From positions 434,001 through 498,000 of the forward strand of contig NZ_CP121196.1 of assembly GCF_039994875.1 (NCBI RefSeq): 64,000 nucleotides of DNA, in the 5' to 3' direction. Each line of letters begins with the position of its first letter. Within the stretch, counting starts at the first letter, position 1. Origin of the DNA: Telmatobacter sp. DSM 110680. Its GTDB lineage: Bacteria; Acidobacteriota; Terriglobia; Terriglobales; Acidobacteriaceae. Positions 25,853 through 34,559 of this stretch are shown here, in pieces. The position numbers and the translations under genes were made by a program. Below the pieces are notes generated by a model. It was not told the origin of the DNA. It made no database searches and saw nothing but the letters and a program-made list of their open reading frames with translations.

Positions 25853-26551
25853 CTATTGTTTTACTTCGCGGATATACTCTCTGATCATGTGAATCAGGTC
25901 ATCATTCTGGGGTGGTTTTCCATCGTTGTAGTCAATCTTGTAATGAAAGTTTTCGATGACCCAGCTATTGCCAGCTTTAGATAGTTCTGGCATCACTTCT
26001 TCTCGCTGCTTGCCCTCATCGTATCCGTGAACAATCGCATCACAGCGGTTGCCGTCGACGCGAACGTCGTCGACAACGAACCTTGGACTTGGATCTTGCG
26101 TATTTAAGTATGGATCAAAATCCAACCCCGGATCCTCCGGGTCTTTTGCCTGCACAGCATCTTCTCGTTGCTGGTAATGCAGAAGCTTCTGGCTCAGAAC
26201 CTTATTGAGATTCAGTTTTTCAGCGTTACGATACAGGGAAGCAATTCTGCATTCCTCCTCTTGAGCTTTAATTGCCTCCTCACTCGCGCGGCTACCTTTG
26301 AGCGAATTGGAACAAAACATATCGACATTGAGAGAGACTCGGCAATCGTAAAATCTCTGTGCAAGCACCCGGCAGGATTTCTCGTCAGGCGAATCAGGCG
26401 CCTTTGAATTGACGCTATGCGCTTGGCTTGACTTCTGCTCGGACAAGGCTGCATGGGGTTTCGACTTACAAGCAGCCATATCTAGAACCGTGCCCACGAC
26501 AAGCGCACACGCTGCAACTCTCGCACACGCTGCAACTCTATAGTTGTGCAT
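25853..26551 (-). CDS. Probable lipoprotein with DUF3828-like C-terminal domain
   Basis: A 232-residue protein. The N-terminus contains a duplicated RVAACA block, then a hydrophobic core (LVVGTVLDMAAC) ending in a Cys that fits a relaxed lipobox, so it is probably a lipoprotein. The middle has two disulfide-like Cys sets (SCRVLAQRFYDCRVSL, DMFC, EECRIASLY). The C-terminal ~90 residues (FVVDDVRVDGNRCDAIVHGY, AGNSWVIENFHYKIDY) resemble the DUF3828 fold, which is common in periplasmic proteins of unknown role. It is the first gene of the repeat-bounded series, with half copy E upstream. Confidence 0.65.
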   Translation of the reverse strand: MHNYRVAACARVAACALVVGTVLDMAACKSKPHAALSEQKSSQAHSVNSKAPDSPDEKSCRVLAQRFYDCRVSLNVDMFCSNSLKGSRASEEAIKAQEEECRIASLYRNAEKLNLNKVLSQKLLHYQQREDAVQAKDPEDPGLDFDPYLNTQDPSPRFVVDDVRVDGNRCDAIVHGYDEGKQREEVMPELSKAGNSWVIENFHYKIDYNDGKPPQNDDLIHMIREYIREVKQ

Positions 26552-26646
26552 CGAGTATTCCCCGCCAGAACAAACAACTTCAATGTCGGTTGAAGATTGA
26601 AAAGGATATCACCCAACCTGCCGAGAATCGCGATTCCGGTCGGGTA

Positions 26647-26668
26647 GTGGTCAACTCGGAAGTTACCT
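26647..26668 (-). repeat. Palindromic repeat, half copy E
   Basis: GTGGTCAACTCGGAAGTTAC corresponds to the GTGGACAATCCGGAAGTAAT arm of copy D. The other arm is not recognisable. It lies ~95 bp upstream of the lipoprotein start and closes the series at its proximal end. Confidence 0.5.
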
Positions 26669-26740
26669 TTCAGTATCGACCCACTGCGCGCCAAACTCGA
26701 AATCTCTTTCATTCGATTCCGCATAGTCTTGGCCACGCAG

Positions 26741-26774
26741 AAAAAAGGCCGCCTCGAACCTCGAAGCGGCCTTT
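26741..26774 (-). terminator. Rho-independent terminator of the HtrA-type protease gene
   Basis: Read on the minus strand, a perfect 9-bp stem AAAGGCCGC / GCGGCCTTT with a 13-nt loop runs directly into TTTTTT. It lies 20 bp after the protease stop. This is the clearest terminator in the window. Confidence 0.85.
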
Positions 26775-26793
26775 CTACTTGATATTCAAATTC

Positions 26794-27948
26794 CTATGTA
26801 TTCACCGACCTTGCTTCGCCGAGAACGACCTTCACCGTCATCTGCCGCCGACCACGCATCACGGTCACGTTCACCGTGTCGCCAGCCTGGTGCTTGTCCA
26901 TCACTATGCTGATGTCCTGTGGATCGGTGATCTGCTGTCCATCAATCGCCACAATCAAGTCGCCGCCGAGCATCACTGGCTGGTTGCCGACGTAGGCTTG
27001 CTCGTTGCCACCGCGCAACCCTGCCCGATCCGCAGCGCCGCCCTGTACTACCTTCTGGATCAACACGCCATAGTCGGCAGCCAATCCCATCTGCTCAGCG
27101 AGATCAGGGCCTATTGCGTATGACACGATGCCCAGCGAAGGACGCCGCACCTGCCCGTAACGCGTCAGATCCGACAGCACGGCCTTGGCCGTGTTGATGG
27201 GAATCGCAAATCCGATGCCCGAGCTCTGCTCCGCGCCGTTCGACGCAATCATGGTGTTGATGCCGATCACTTCGCCGCGTGAATTCAGCAGCGGACCGCC
27301 GGAGTTGCCAGGATTGATTGCCGCATCCGTTTGAATTGCGTCTTCAATCGGTGCATTGTCGCCATTGCGAATTGAACGGATGGAGCTGATGATGCCCTGC
27401 GTCATTGTGCCGCTGAGGCCAAAAGGATTGCCGATGGCGTACACCTTTTCGCCTACTGCAATCTGGCTCGAATCCGCCAGCACTACGGGCTGCAGATCGG
27501 GCGCGTCGATCTTCAGCAAAGCGAGGTCATGCACCCGGTCGCTTCCGATAACGGTGGCCTTGTAAGTTCGCTTGTTGCTTAGTTTCACTTCAACGCCCTG
27601 GTTGGCACCCTCGATTACGTGGTAATTGGTGAGCACGTGTCCGGCCTTGTCGAGAACGAAGCCGGAACCCTGCCCTTCCTGCGGAACCTTTCCATAAAAG
27701 AAGTTGAAGACCACGGCTCGCGACGTGATGTTCACCACCGAGGGCAGTACGCGCCTGTAGACGGAGATATTGTTCTGTTCCTCTGCGTCGAATGCTGGCG
27801 CAGCCTCGGCCTCCGTCAGTTCCAACGGCGAGGTCGTGCTCCCCGCGCTCGTCAGTGTCAGCGGGTTTAACCCTTTCGGGAAGTGGGTGGTGACAAACCA
27901 GAATCCACCCACCAAGATAAGGACCAAAACGAACTGGCGCAGTTTCAT
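26794..27948 (-). CDS. Membrane-anchored HtrA/Deg-family serine protease with PDZ domain
   Basis: A 384-residue protease from ATG 27948 (MKLRQFVLVLILVGGFWFV, a membrane anchor). The trypsin-like domain (~58-260) carries the full triad: His110 in LTNYHVIEG, Asp141 in HDLALLKI and Ser216 in NPGNSGGPLL. A PDZ domain (~275-375) follows, with LGIVSYAIG, GGAADRAGLRGG and GGDLIVAIDGQQITDPQDI. The single PDZ domain and the anchor suit a DegS/HtrA-type envelope stress protease, acting in the periplasm. An alternative upstream ATG (27981) would add 11 basic residues and cannot be excluded. A strong terminator follows. Confidence 0.92.
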   Translation of the reverse strand: MKLRQFVLVLILVGGFWFVTTHFPKGLNPLTLTSAGSTTSPLELTEAEAAPAFDAEEQNNISVYRRVLPSVVNITSRAVVFNFFYGKVPQEGQGSGFVLDKAGHVLTNYHVIEGANQGVEVKLSNKRTYKATVIGSDRVHDLALLKIDAPDLQPVVLADSSQIAVGEKVYAIGNPFGLSGTMTQGIISSIRSIRNGDNAPIEDAIQTDAAINPGNSGGPLLNSRGEVIGINTMIASNGAEQSSGIGFAIPINTAKAVLSDLTRYGQVRRPSLGIVSYAIGPDLAEQMGLAADYGVLIQKVVQGGAADRAGLRGGNEQAYVGNQPVMLGGDLIVAIDGQQITDPQDISIVMDKHQAGDTVNVTVMRGRRQMTVKVVLGEARSVNT

Positions 27949-28049
27949 AGCTCTCTTAAACCTTGCGACCTTTCCATACAATTACGATGCCGACGCGGTC
28001 CGGTTCCATGCAAAGAAACTTCGTGTCGGCAGAAGCCTCAGTGCTCTTT

Positions 28050-28745
28050 CTATTTTAATGACCGCGGATTGACGTTTAAGTTGCTCTCCTGCTTCAGCCG
28101 CGGCCACAGTTCCCTCACCTGGGTTCGAAGCGCATCGATATCGCCGGTGTTTTCAAGCAGGTAGTCGGCGCGAGGAGCCTTTTCGCTGTCTGGAATCTGG
28201 TGCGCCAGCCGGGAGCGGGCATCGGCCTCCGCGTTGTCGCGGTTCGTCCCTGCCGGGATCGTTCGATCCACGTAGCGAGCGATTTTGGCATCGTCAGGCG
28301 CAATCACCAGGACAACGCGATCGATGCGCTTGCGCAACTCAGTGAACACTCCGTTTGCCTCTCCACTTTCCCGCGCATCGCGTTCTACTTCGAAGATGAG
28401 CGCCGAAACCACTACGGCGACTGCCGCCGGATCGCGCGCAAAAACCTGTTCCATCCATCGCCGCTGCGCCTCGATCACCGCCGGGTGGATGATGGCGTTT
28501 AACTCCTTGACGCGTCCACCTTTGAAAGCCATTTCGGCGAGTCGCGCGCGATTCAGACGACCGTCAGGCATCAGAACTTCCTGGCCGAAGGCGCGGACGA
28601 TTGCTGTGAAGGCCTCCTGTCCCGGCTCCATCAGCGCGCGGCCCAGCTCGTCGGACTCGATCACCTCGGCGCCCAGCTCGTGAAGCATGTGCGCCACCGT
28701 GCTCTTGCCGCTGCCCAGTCCTCCGGTGAGTCCAACACGCAGCAT
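28050..28745 (-). CDS. coaE: Dephospho-CoA kinase
   Basis: Phosphorylates the 3' hydroxyl of dephospho-CoA, the last step of CoA synthesis. The 231-residue protein starts MLRVGLTGGLGSGKSTVAHML with the P-loop at residues ~8-16, then EVIESDELGRALMEPG (~27-42), RARLAEMAF (~66-74), IHPAV (~86-90) and the lid region RYVDRTIPAG. It is somewhat longer than the usual ~200 residues because of an insert near 115-130 and a C-terminal tail. With panB/panC ~16 kb away, two parts of CoA synthesis are encoded in the window. Three bases separate it from folD. Confidence 0.95.
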   Translation of the reverse strand: MLRVGLTGGLGSGKSTVAHMLHELGAEVIESDELGRALMEPGQEAFTAIVRAFGQEVLMPDGRLNRARLAEMAFKGGRVKELNAIIHPAVIEAQRRWMEQVFARDPAAVAVVVSALIFEVERDARESGEANGVFTELRKRIDRVVLVIAPDDAKIARYVDRTIPAGTNRDNAEADARSRLAHQIPDSEKAPRADYLLENTGDIDALRTQVRELWPRLKQESNLNVNPRSLK

Positions 28746-28748
28746 CGG

Positions 28749-29663
28749 CTACAGGCCTCTCCGCATTTTGGCAGCGCGAACGGTGTTGGACATCAGCATT
28801 GCTATGGTCAGCGGTCCCACTCCACCCGGAACCGGTGTGTAGGCTCCGGCGAGTTCGAACGCCTTGGGGTGCACGTCACCCACAATCGTCGATCCGCGTT
28901 TTGCGAAGGTAGCCTGGCGCTTGGCATCTCCAGCAAAGAAGCGGTCGAAATCGTCAACCGTCGTAATGCGATTGATCCCGACATCAATAATGGTGGCGCC
29001 GGGCTTTACCATCTCCGGGGTAATGAACCCCGGCCTGCCGATGGCCGCGACCAGAATGTCCGCTTCCCGCGTGACCGCTCCGAGATCGCGCGTCTTCGAG
29101 TGGCAGATTGTGACCGTGGCGTTCTCGTGCAGTAACAGCATAGCCACAGGCTTGCCTACAATGTCGCTGCGACCGACAACCACCGCGTGCTGTCCGCTGA
29201 TGGGCAGATTGCTGCGCTTGAGAATCTCGATTACACCCGCCGGTGTACACGGGGCCAGAGCTGGACGACCCGCCTGCAGCTTGCCGGCATTTACTGGATG
29301 AAAGCCATCCACATCCTTTGCCGGCAGCACGGAATCAAGTAGAGCTTTGGTGTCAACTTGCTTTGGCAATGGAAGCTGGATCAGGATGCCGTCGATATCG
29401 TCGCGGTCGTTCAGCGCATGAACAAGGTCCAGCATCTCTTCGGTCGTAACTGTGTCGGGCGGCGTTATCAATTCGCTGAAGAAGCCAAGTTCCGCGCAGG
29501 TCTGCACCTTGCTGCGGACGTAGATCTCCGACGCCGGCACATGTCCCACCAGCACCGCAGCCAGGCCCGGACGAATTCCCTGTGCCGCAAGCAGGCGCAC
29601 TTCCTCTGCTACTTCCTGCTTGATCGCCGCTGCAATTGCCGCCCCATCGAGCACTTTTGCCAT
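28749..29663 (-). CDS. folD: Methylenetetrahydrofolate dehydrogenase / methenyltetrahydrofolate cyclohydrolase
   Basis: Bifunctional one-carbon enzyme interconverting 5,10-methylene-, 5,10-methenyl- and 10-formyl-tetrahydrofolate. 304 residues from the ATG giving MAKVLDGAAIAAAIKQEV, chosen because GGGAGAG sits 6-7 nt before it; the adjacent ATG 3 nt earlier is possible. Motifs: YVRSKVQTCAELGF (~50-63, with the catalytic Tyr/Lys), GILIQLPLPKQVD (~93-105), DVDGFHPVNAGKL (~118-130), VVVGRSDIVGKPVAMLL (~160-176, the Rossmann signature) and PVPGGVGPLTIAMLM (~278-292). It would supply formyl groups for PurN and methylene groups for PanB. Confidence 0.97.
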   Translation of the reverse strand: MAKVLDGAAIAAAIKQEVAEEVRLLAAQGIRPGLAAVLVGHVPASEIYVRSKVQTCAELGFFSELITPPDTVTTEEMLDLVHALNDRDDIDGILIQLPLPKQVDTKALLDSVLPAKDVDGFHPVNAGKLQAGRPALAPCTPAGVIEILKRSNLPISGQHAVVVGRSDIVGKPVAMLLLHENATVTICHSKTRDLGAVTREADILVAAIGRPGFITPEMVKPGATIIDVGINRITTVDDFDRFFAGDAKRQATFAKRGSTIVGDVHPKAFELAGAYTPVPGGVGPLTIAMLMSNTVRAAKMRRGL

Positions 29664-29777
29664 CATTCTCTCCCATACAATCGTATCGCTTTGGGTAGCC
29701 ACGGAGGGCTTGGGAGTATGGTGCATCCTCAAGAATCCTCTTTACTTTCAATATCTCTGCCGGAGTATTCTGGCGCC

Positions 29778-31844
29778 ATGCGTCCCAGCAGGTCGCTTTT
29801 CCCCATCCTTTGGATCTTTATCTGCCTTGGCTCTGTAGCCGCATTGGCGAGCGCCGCTGAGCTGCCCCCGCCTGTCTCGCCGCTAGCCCATACCATTGAA
29901 GGTCTCGGCAAGGACGCTATTCCGCTGGAAGGCGCATGGGCTTTCCATACGGGAGACGACCCATCCTGGGCTTCTCCGTCGCTTGACGATTCGCAATGGA
30001 CCCGTATAACGGCAGACGATACGTGGGGCTCGCAGGGCTTTTACGCGTTCACTGGATATGCCTGGTACAGGTATCACCTCACCATCGATCCAACGACGGG
30101 GACCTCGAAGGACCTGGCCCTACTAATTCCGCAGATCGACGACGCCTACGAACTCTATTGGAACGGCCAGCTCATCGGAAAGAATGGTAAGCTGCCGCCA
30201 GATCCAACTTGGTATATCAGCCAGCCACCTCAGACATACGGGCTCGGACACATTGTGTCGGGCGTGCTGGCCATCCGTGTTTGGAAGTCGGTGCTCGCCT
30301 CAAATGATGCGGGAACGCTGGGTGGGTTTGAGGGCATGCCTTATCTCGGCAGCCCGGAGGCAATCGCGAACCGCAAAGCGCAGAACGATTACAAATGGCT
30401 GCGAGGTCAGCAGTTCACGTTCGGCCTTGACTCGTTGTATGCGCTGGTGGCGCTTTTAAGCCTGCTGGGCTGGTTCCGCGATCGAAAGCAATGGGTGCTT
30501 CTCGCCATGGCCGGCTACGCTTTGATGCCGATTGCAGGACAGGTTCTGAGCCAGATGCGCATCCCATTCCCGTACGTATTTGCGCTCGGAATGCTGCAGC
30601 CGGTGCTTATGTTGCAGGACATCTGCTTGTGGATCCTGGTGCTGCTGCTGCTGGATCTGGAAAACAGCAAGCGGATTGTTCACCTGGCCAGGCTGTGGAT
30701 CTTCGCCTTTGTGATCGCATTTGGGCTGGATGGAGTTATCACGTTTTGGTGGGGCTCCCAATGGGCAAGGCAGATGCAGCTTGCCGACGCGGTCTTGACC
30801 TGCATCTTCACACCGCTGGAGACGTTTCCGATTGTGCTGGTAATCGCTGCGCTAGTGCAGCGCAAGCGGCTTGACCCGGCACGCTGGGCCGTTGCGGCGG
30901 CAGCATTCATCACGGAGATGATCTTCGTTGTGCGGAACGGCGCCACTCAGTTCGTGCGTTTCACTCATTGGACACTGGGCGACAAGCTGGCAGCGCCCCT
31001 GTTCACGATCAACGGCAATCCCATCGGCTCGCGCCAGCTTGCCAACATTCTGCTGCTGATTTCGATTGTCTATGCTGTTTATCGCTTCTCAATTGAGAAT
31101 CGCAAGCAGCAGGCGGCGCTAGAGCAGGAGTTCAAAAATGCTGCCGAGCTGCAGCAGGTGCTAATTCCGGAAACGCTTCCCGTAGTGCCTGGCTTCACCG
31201 TAACCAGCGCCTATCGGCCGGCGCAGCAGGTGGGCGGCGATTTCTTTCAGATTATTCCGATCGAGGGCGGTTCAACGCTTGTCATTCTCGGCGATGTAAG
31301 CGGCAAGGGGTTGCGTGCGGCAATGGCGGTTTCGCTGATCGTGGGGGCCTTGCGTGCGCTAGCCGACGACTATCCCTCTCCTGCACATTTGCTGACACAA
31401 CTCAACAGGCGGCTTTTTGGGCGCCTGCAGGGGGGATTTGCCACCTGCCTGATTCTGCTATTGAAACCCAACAGCACATGCACGGTCGCCAGCGCGGGTC
31501 ATCCTGCGCCCTACCTTAACAAGACTGAAATCGAGATTCCCGGCGCGCTGCCTCTGGGCGTTTCACAGAGCACCGCTTATATGGAACGCGAGTTCGCCAC
31601 ACGGCCCGGCGACCACTTTGCCCTCTATACCGATGGCTTGCTCGAAGCACGCAACCGCACCGGCGAGTTGTACGGATTTGCGCGCCTCGACCACCTGTTC
31701 TCGTCTCCAACCAATGCGGAAACCGCCACGCAGGCGGCAGTCAACTTTGGACAGGACGACGATATTACCGTGTTGACGCTGACGCGCCTTACGGCGGGCG
31801 AAGAGTCGCTCGCGATCCATCTCGCGCCTTCGTTGCAGTCGTGA
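29778..31844 (+). CDS. Membrane SpoIIE/PP2C-family serine phosphatase with extracytoplasmic sensor
   Basis: A 688-residue signalling protein from ATG 29778. A signal/anchor (~5-25) precedes an exported carbohydrate-binding-like beta domain (~30-200; LEGAWAFHTGDDPSW, WYRYHLTI, AYELYWNGQLIGKNG). Six to seven TM helices follow (~225-430), then a short coiled linker (RKQQAALEQEFKNAAELQQVL) and a PP2C-like SpoIIE domain (~445-670) with metal residues in QQVGGDFFQ, GDVSGKGLRAAM, SAGHPAPYL, YTDGLLEARN and GQDDDITVLTL. It should remove phosphate from a partner such as an anti-anti-sigma factor; no such partner is adjacent. Divergent from folD. Confidence 0.9.
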   Translation: MRPSRSLFPILWIFICLGSVAALASAAELPPPVSPLAHTIEGLGKDAIPLEGAWAFHTGDDPSWASPSLDDSQWTRITADDTWGSQGFYAFTGYAWYRYHLTIDPTTGTSKDLALLIPQIDDAYELYWNGQLIGKNGKLPPDPTWYISQPPQTYGLGHIVSGVLAIRVWKSVLASNDAGTLGGFEGMPYLGSPEAIANRKAQNDYKWLRGQQFTFGLDSLYALVALLSLLGWFRDRKQWVLLAMAGYALMPIAGQVLSQMRIPFPYVFALGMLQPVLMLQDICLWILVLLLLDLENSKRIVHLARLWIFAFVIAFGLDGVITFWWGSQWARQMQLADAVLTCIFTPLETFPIVLVIAALVQRKRLDPARWAVAAAAFITEMIFVVRNGATQFVRFTHWTLGDKLAAPLFTINGNPIGSRQLANILLLISIVYAVYRFSIENRKQQAALEQEFKNAAELQQVLIPETLPVVPGFTVTSAYRPAQQVGGDFFQIIPIEGGSTLVILGDVSGKGLRAAMAVSLIVGALRALADDYPSPAHLLTQLNRRLFGRLQGGFATCLILLLKPNSTCTVASAGHPAPYLNKTEIEIPGALPLGVSQSTAYMEREFATRPGDHFALYTDGLLEARNRTGELYGFARLDHLFSSPTNAETATQAAVNFGQDDDITVLTLTRLTAGEESLAIHLAPSLQS

Positions 31845-32072
31845 CTTGCCTCACAAATAGTAAATTCGGGATTTTGGATAGCTAAATTGAGGAAAAGATA
31901 GGCTCTTGCGGTTGTGCGGTTTGAACCGCTATTGCGGTGGCCGTCACAGTCGTTCGTGATTTTCCTCACATACAGTCGTACATTCATCCCTCCACTCTCA
32001 ATGTCGAACATGATCTAGATCACAAGAGACGCCGTTTGGTCTCGCACTGGCAGGTCAGGAGATTCGGCTGCA

Positions 32073-32579
32073 ATGAGTGTCTTCAAAGATGCAGGACATC
32101 TATTCCGATTCGCGGGACTCTTCGTTCTCGCTTTCATCATCTTTCTTATCGTTCGACATTACGTGGTTCCACCGAGCTTTGGGCAGTATGGACACTATCG
32201 TGGCGCGGCCATCAGCGAGATTGCGGCCCGTCCGGTAAAGTTCGCTGGCCACCAGACGTGCGAGACATGCCACAGCGATGTCCTCGACGTGAAGAGCAAG
32301 GGCAAACATGCCCATGTGAACTGCGAAGCATGCCACGGGCCGCTGGCGAAACACGCGGATGATCCTTCTTCCGTAACGCCAGTGAAACCAGATACTGCAG
32401 TGCTGTGCGCGCGATGCCATACGGCGAGTGCCGCAAAGCCCAAGGACTTTCCTCAGGTCGATCCGGCGGATCACTCCAACGGCGTTCCATGCGAAACCTG
32501 CCATCAGCCGCATAGTCCGGCGATCGACGGATCAGCGGTGCCGTCCGCGGTTGCGCCAGCGGCAGGAGGTGCGAAATGA
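32073..32579 (+). CDS. Membrane-anchored tetraheme cytochrome c
   Basis: A 168-residue protein with an N-terminal TM anchor (~12-29, FRFAGLFVLAFIIFLIV) and four CxxCH heme c sites at residues 63-67, 84-88, 112-116 and 140-144, in a region rich in His as potential distal ligands. It belongs to the multiheme cytochrome c3/NapC/NrfH-like electron carriers. It is coupled to a ferredoxin subunit (stop/start overlap ATGA) and then an NrfD-like quinol module, so it probably passes electrons between the quinone pool and a periplasmic partner. Confidence 0.9.
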   Translation: MSVFKDAGHLFRFAGLFVLAFIIFLIVRHYVVPPSFGQYGHYRGAAISEIAARPVKFAGHQTCETCHSDVLDVKSKGKHAHVNCEACHGPLAKHADDPSSVTPVKPDTAVLCARCHTASAAKPKDFPQVDPADHSNGVPCETCHQPHSPAIDGSAVPSAVAPAAGGAK

Positions 32580-33307
32580 ATCTGTCACGACGTCATTTTC
32601 TGGTCCTGATGCCGGCGGCCGCCATTGCCTGGAAGGCAGTGCTGGCGGGAACACCGGAACAGGCTGAGAACTACAACAAATCGGACCACTGGTGGGGCAT
32701 GTTGATCGATGTTCCCAAGTGCATCGGGTGTGGCAATTGCGTTCGCGCATGTGCGGCCGAGAACGATGTTCCCGACGGATACTTCCGCACATGGGTCGAG
32801 CGCTACCACGTTACCGACGAGAACATGACGAACCCTGAGGTCATTTCGCCGGATGGCGGCAAAGAGGGATTTCCGGTTGCCAAAGAGGACGCCGAGAAGT
32901 ATTTCTTTGTGCCGAAGATGTGCAACCACTGCTCTGATTCACCGTGCACGCAGGTTTGTCCCGTCGGAGCGACGTTTGTAACTCCTGATGGCGTGGTGCT
33001 GATCGATCAGAAGTATTGCCTTGGGTGCGCATACTGCGTACAGGCTTGTCCTTACGGATGCCGCTACATTCATCCGGAGAAGAAGGTCGCGGACAAGTGC
33101 ACGCTCTGTTACCACCGCATCACGAAAGGTCTCACGACTGCTTGCGCTGAAAACTGCCCGACCGGCGCGCGTCAGCTTGTTGATCTGAAGAATCCGAAAG
33201 ATCCAATTCACGAGTTTCTTAAAACGCACAGCGTCCAGGTGCTGAAGCCGCAAATGGCGACAGGTGCGAAAGCCTTTTACAACGGGCTGGATGGGTCGGT
33301 GCGCTAA
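32576..33307 (+). CDS. Tat-exported four-cluster ferredoxin subunit (NrfC/HybA-like)
   Basis: A 243-residue protein with a Tat-type signal (LSRRHFLVLMPAAAIAW, ~3-20). Four [4Fe-4S] sets are readable: C49xxC52xxC55xxxC59, C116xxC119xxxxC124xxxC128, C148xxC151xxC154xxxC158 and C175xxC178 with C190xxxC194. Relatives are NrfC, PsrB and HybA, periplasmic electron-transfer subunits working with an NrfD-type membrane protein. It overlaps both neighbours (ATGA before, TAATG after). No molybdopterin or hydrogenase catalytic subunit lies beside it. Confidence 0.92.
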   Translation: MNLSRRHFLVLMPAAAIAWKAVLAGTPEQAENYNKSDHWWGMLIDVPKCIGCGNCVRACAAENDVPDGYFRTWVERYHVTDENMTNPEVISPDGGKEGFPVAKEDAEKYFFVPKMCNHCSDSPCTQVCPVGATFVTPDGVVLIDQKYCLGCAYCVQACPYGCRYIHPEKKVADKCTLCYHRITKGLTTACAENCPTGARQLVDLKNPKDPIHEFLKTHSVQVLKPQMATGAKAFYNGLDGSVR

Positions 33308-34530
33308 TGTGCTATCTCGCGATGTTTCTGCAGGAGCAGGGAAAGATTATGAGCGGCGTTGAAGGCTTCATGTATCCCAACGAAGTTGGGCTGCAGTGGA
33401 GCGTATTGATTGTTTTGTATCCATTCATTACGGGACTGGTGGCGGGCGCTTTCATCCTGGCTTCGCTGGAGCGTGTGTTTCACGTCGAAGCCGTGAAGCC
33501 TACATATCGTCTTGCACTTTTAACCGCGCTTTCGTTTCTAATTGTCGCGCCGTTGCCGTTGCAGCTGCACCTCGGCCACCCAGAGCGGTCGCCGGAGATG
33601 TACTTCACCCCGCACAGTACTTCAGCGATGGCGATGTTCGGTTATGTGTACTTGTGGTACTTGATGGCAGTGCTAGTATTCGAGATTTGGCTCGATTACC
33701 GGCGCGACATCGTGCTGTTGGCGCGCTCAAGCAAGGGATTGTTACGGCTGATTTATAAGGTGATGACACTGGGATCCTACAACATCAGTCCACGGTCTTT
33801 GCACATCGATGAAAAAGTTGGCTGGATCGTCACGCTGATTGGTATTCCGTCGGCATTTCTGCTGCATGGATATGTCGGATTCATCTTTGGATCGATCAAG
33901 GCCAATCCATGGTGGTCGTCGCCTTTGATGCCGGTGGTGTTCATCTTCTCGGCAATGGTCTCGGGTATTGCCGGTGTGATGCTGATCTACATGGCTGTGA
34001 CGAAACTGCGCAAAGAACCCATTGATATTCGCTGCGTCGACACGATCGCCATGTATCTGTTCTATATCTTCACTATTGATTTCAGCCTGGAGATGCTCGA
34101 CCTGATTCATCGTGTCTATGAGGCAGACGAATCTTTCCGCAGCCTCAATTTCATGGTCCACACCAAGCTCTATTTTTCGCACATCGTTGTCCAGATCATG
34201 CTTGGGACCGTAACTCCACTCGTGCTGTTGTTTATTACGCAGGTGGTCAAGCTACCCGAACAGGTTCGCAAACGGATGTACGTAACATCGGGATGCCTGG
34301 CGCTTATGGGGATTTTCGCAATGCGCTGGAATGTGGTTATCGGCGGCCAGTTGTTTTCCAAGAGCTTCCTCGGTTACACCACCTACAAGATGGCGTTGGT
34401 GACGCGTGAAGGCTCGATTGTGGCAGTGGCATTGTCGATCCTGCCGCTATTCATTTTGTGGGCCCTGGTGAAGCTTTTGCCGCCGTGGATTAACGAGCAT
34501 GCGCCCCAGGCCGCTGCTACGGGCGATTGA
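33307..34530 (+). CDS. NrfD/PsrC/HybB-type membrane quinone oxidoreductase subunit
   Basis: A 407-residue integral membrane protein with about ten hydrophobic helices and the family strings FITGLVAGAFILASL (~41-55), PLPLQLHLGHPERSPEM (~78-94), WLDYRR, GFIFGSIKANPWWSSPLMPVVFI (~191-213) and GTVTPLVLLFITQVV. It should exchange electrons with quinones and pass them through the ferredoxin subunit. Start at 33307 overlaps the previous stop by one base (TAATG); an alternative start at 33349, behind a purine-rich GGAGCAGGGAAAG stretch, would shorten the N-terminus by 14 residues. Part of the three-gene redox unit. Confidence 0.92.
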   Translation: MCYLAMFLQEQGKIMSGVEGFMYPNEVGLQWSVLIVLYPFITGLVAGAFILASLERVFHVEAVKPTYRLALLTALSFLIVAPLPLQLHLGHPERSPEMYFTPHSTSAMAMFGYVYLWYLMAVLVFEIWLDYRRDIVLLARSSKGLLRLIYKVMTLGSYNISPRSLHIDEKVGWIVTLIGIPSAFLLHGYVGFIFGSIKANPWWSSPLMPVVFIFSAMVSGIAGVMLIYMAVTKLRKEPIDIRCVDTIAMYLFYIFTIDFSLEMLDLIHRVYEADESFRSLNFMVHTKLYFSHIVVQIMLGTVTPLVLLFITQVVKLPEQVRKRMYVTSGCLALMGIFAMRWNVVIGGQLFSKSFLGYTTYKMALVTREGSIVAVALSILPLFILWALVKLLPPWINEHAPQAAATGD

Positions 34531-34559
34531 TCGTGCTACCGATGCCGATCGGGTGAGAT

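Noticed and set aside
22784..26668. Integron cassette array with attC sites
   Set aside because: The repeat copies lack the GTTRRRY/RYYYAAC boxes, and no integrase is seen in the window; the resemblance is only in layout, so it is reported as a finding and not annotated as an integron.
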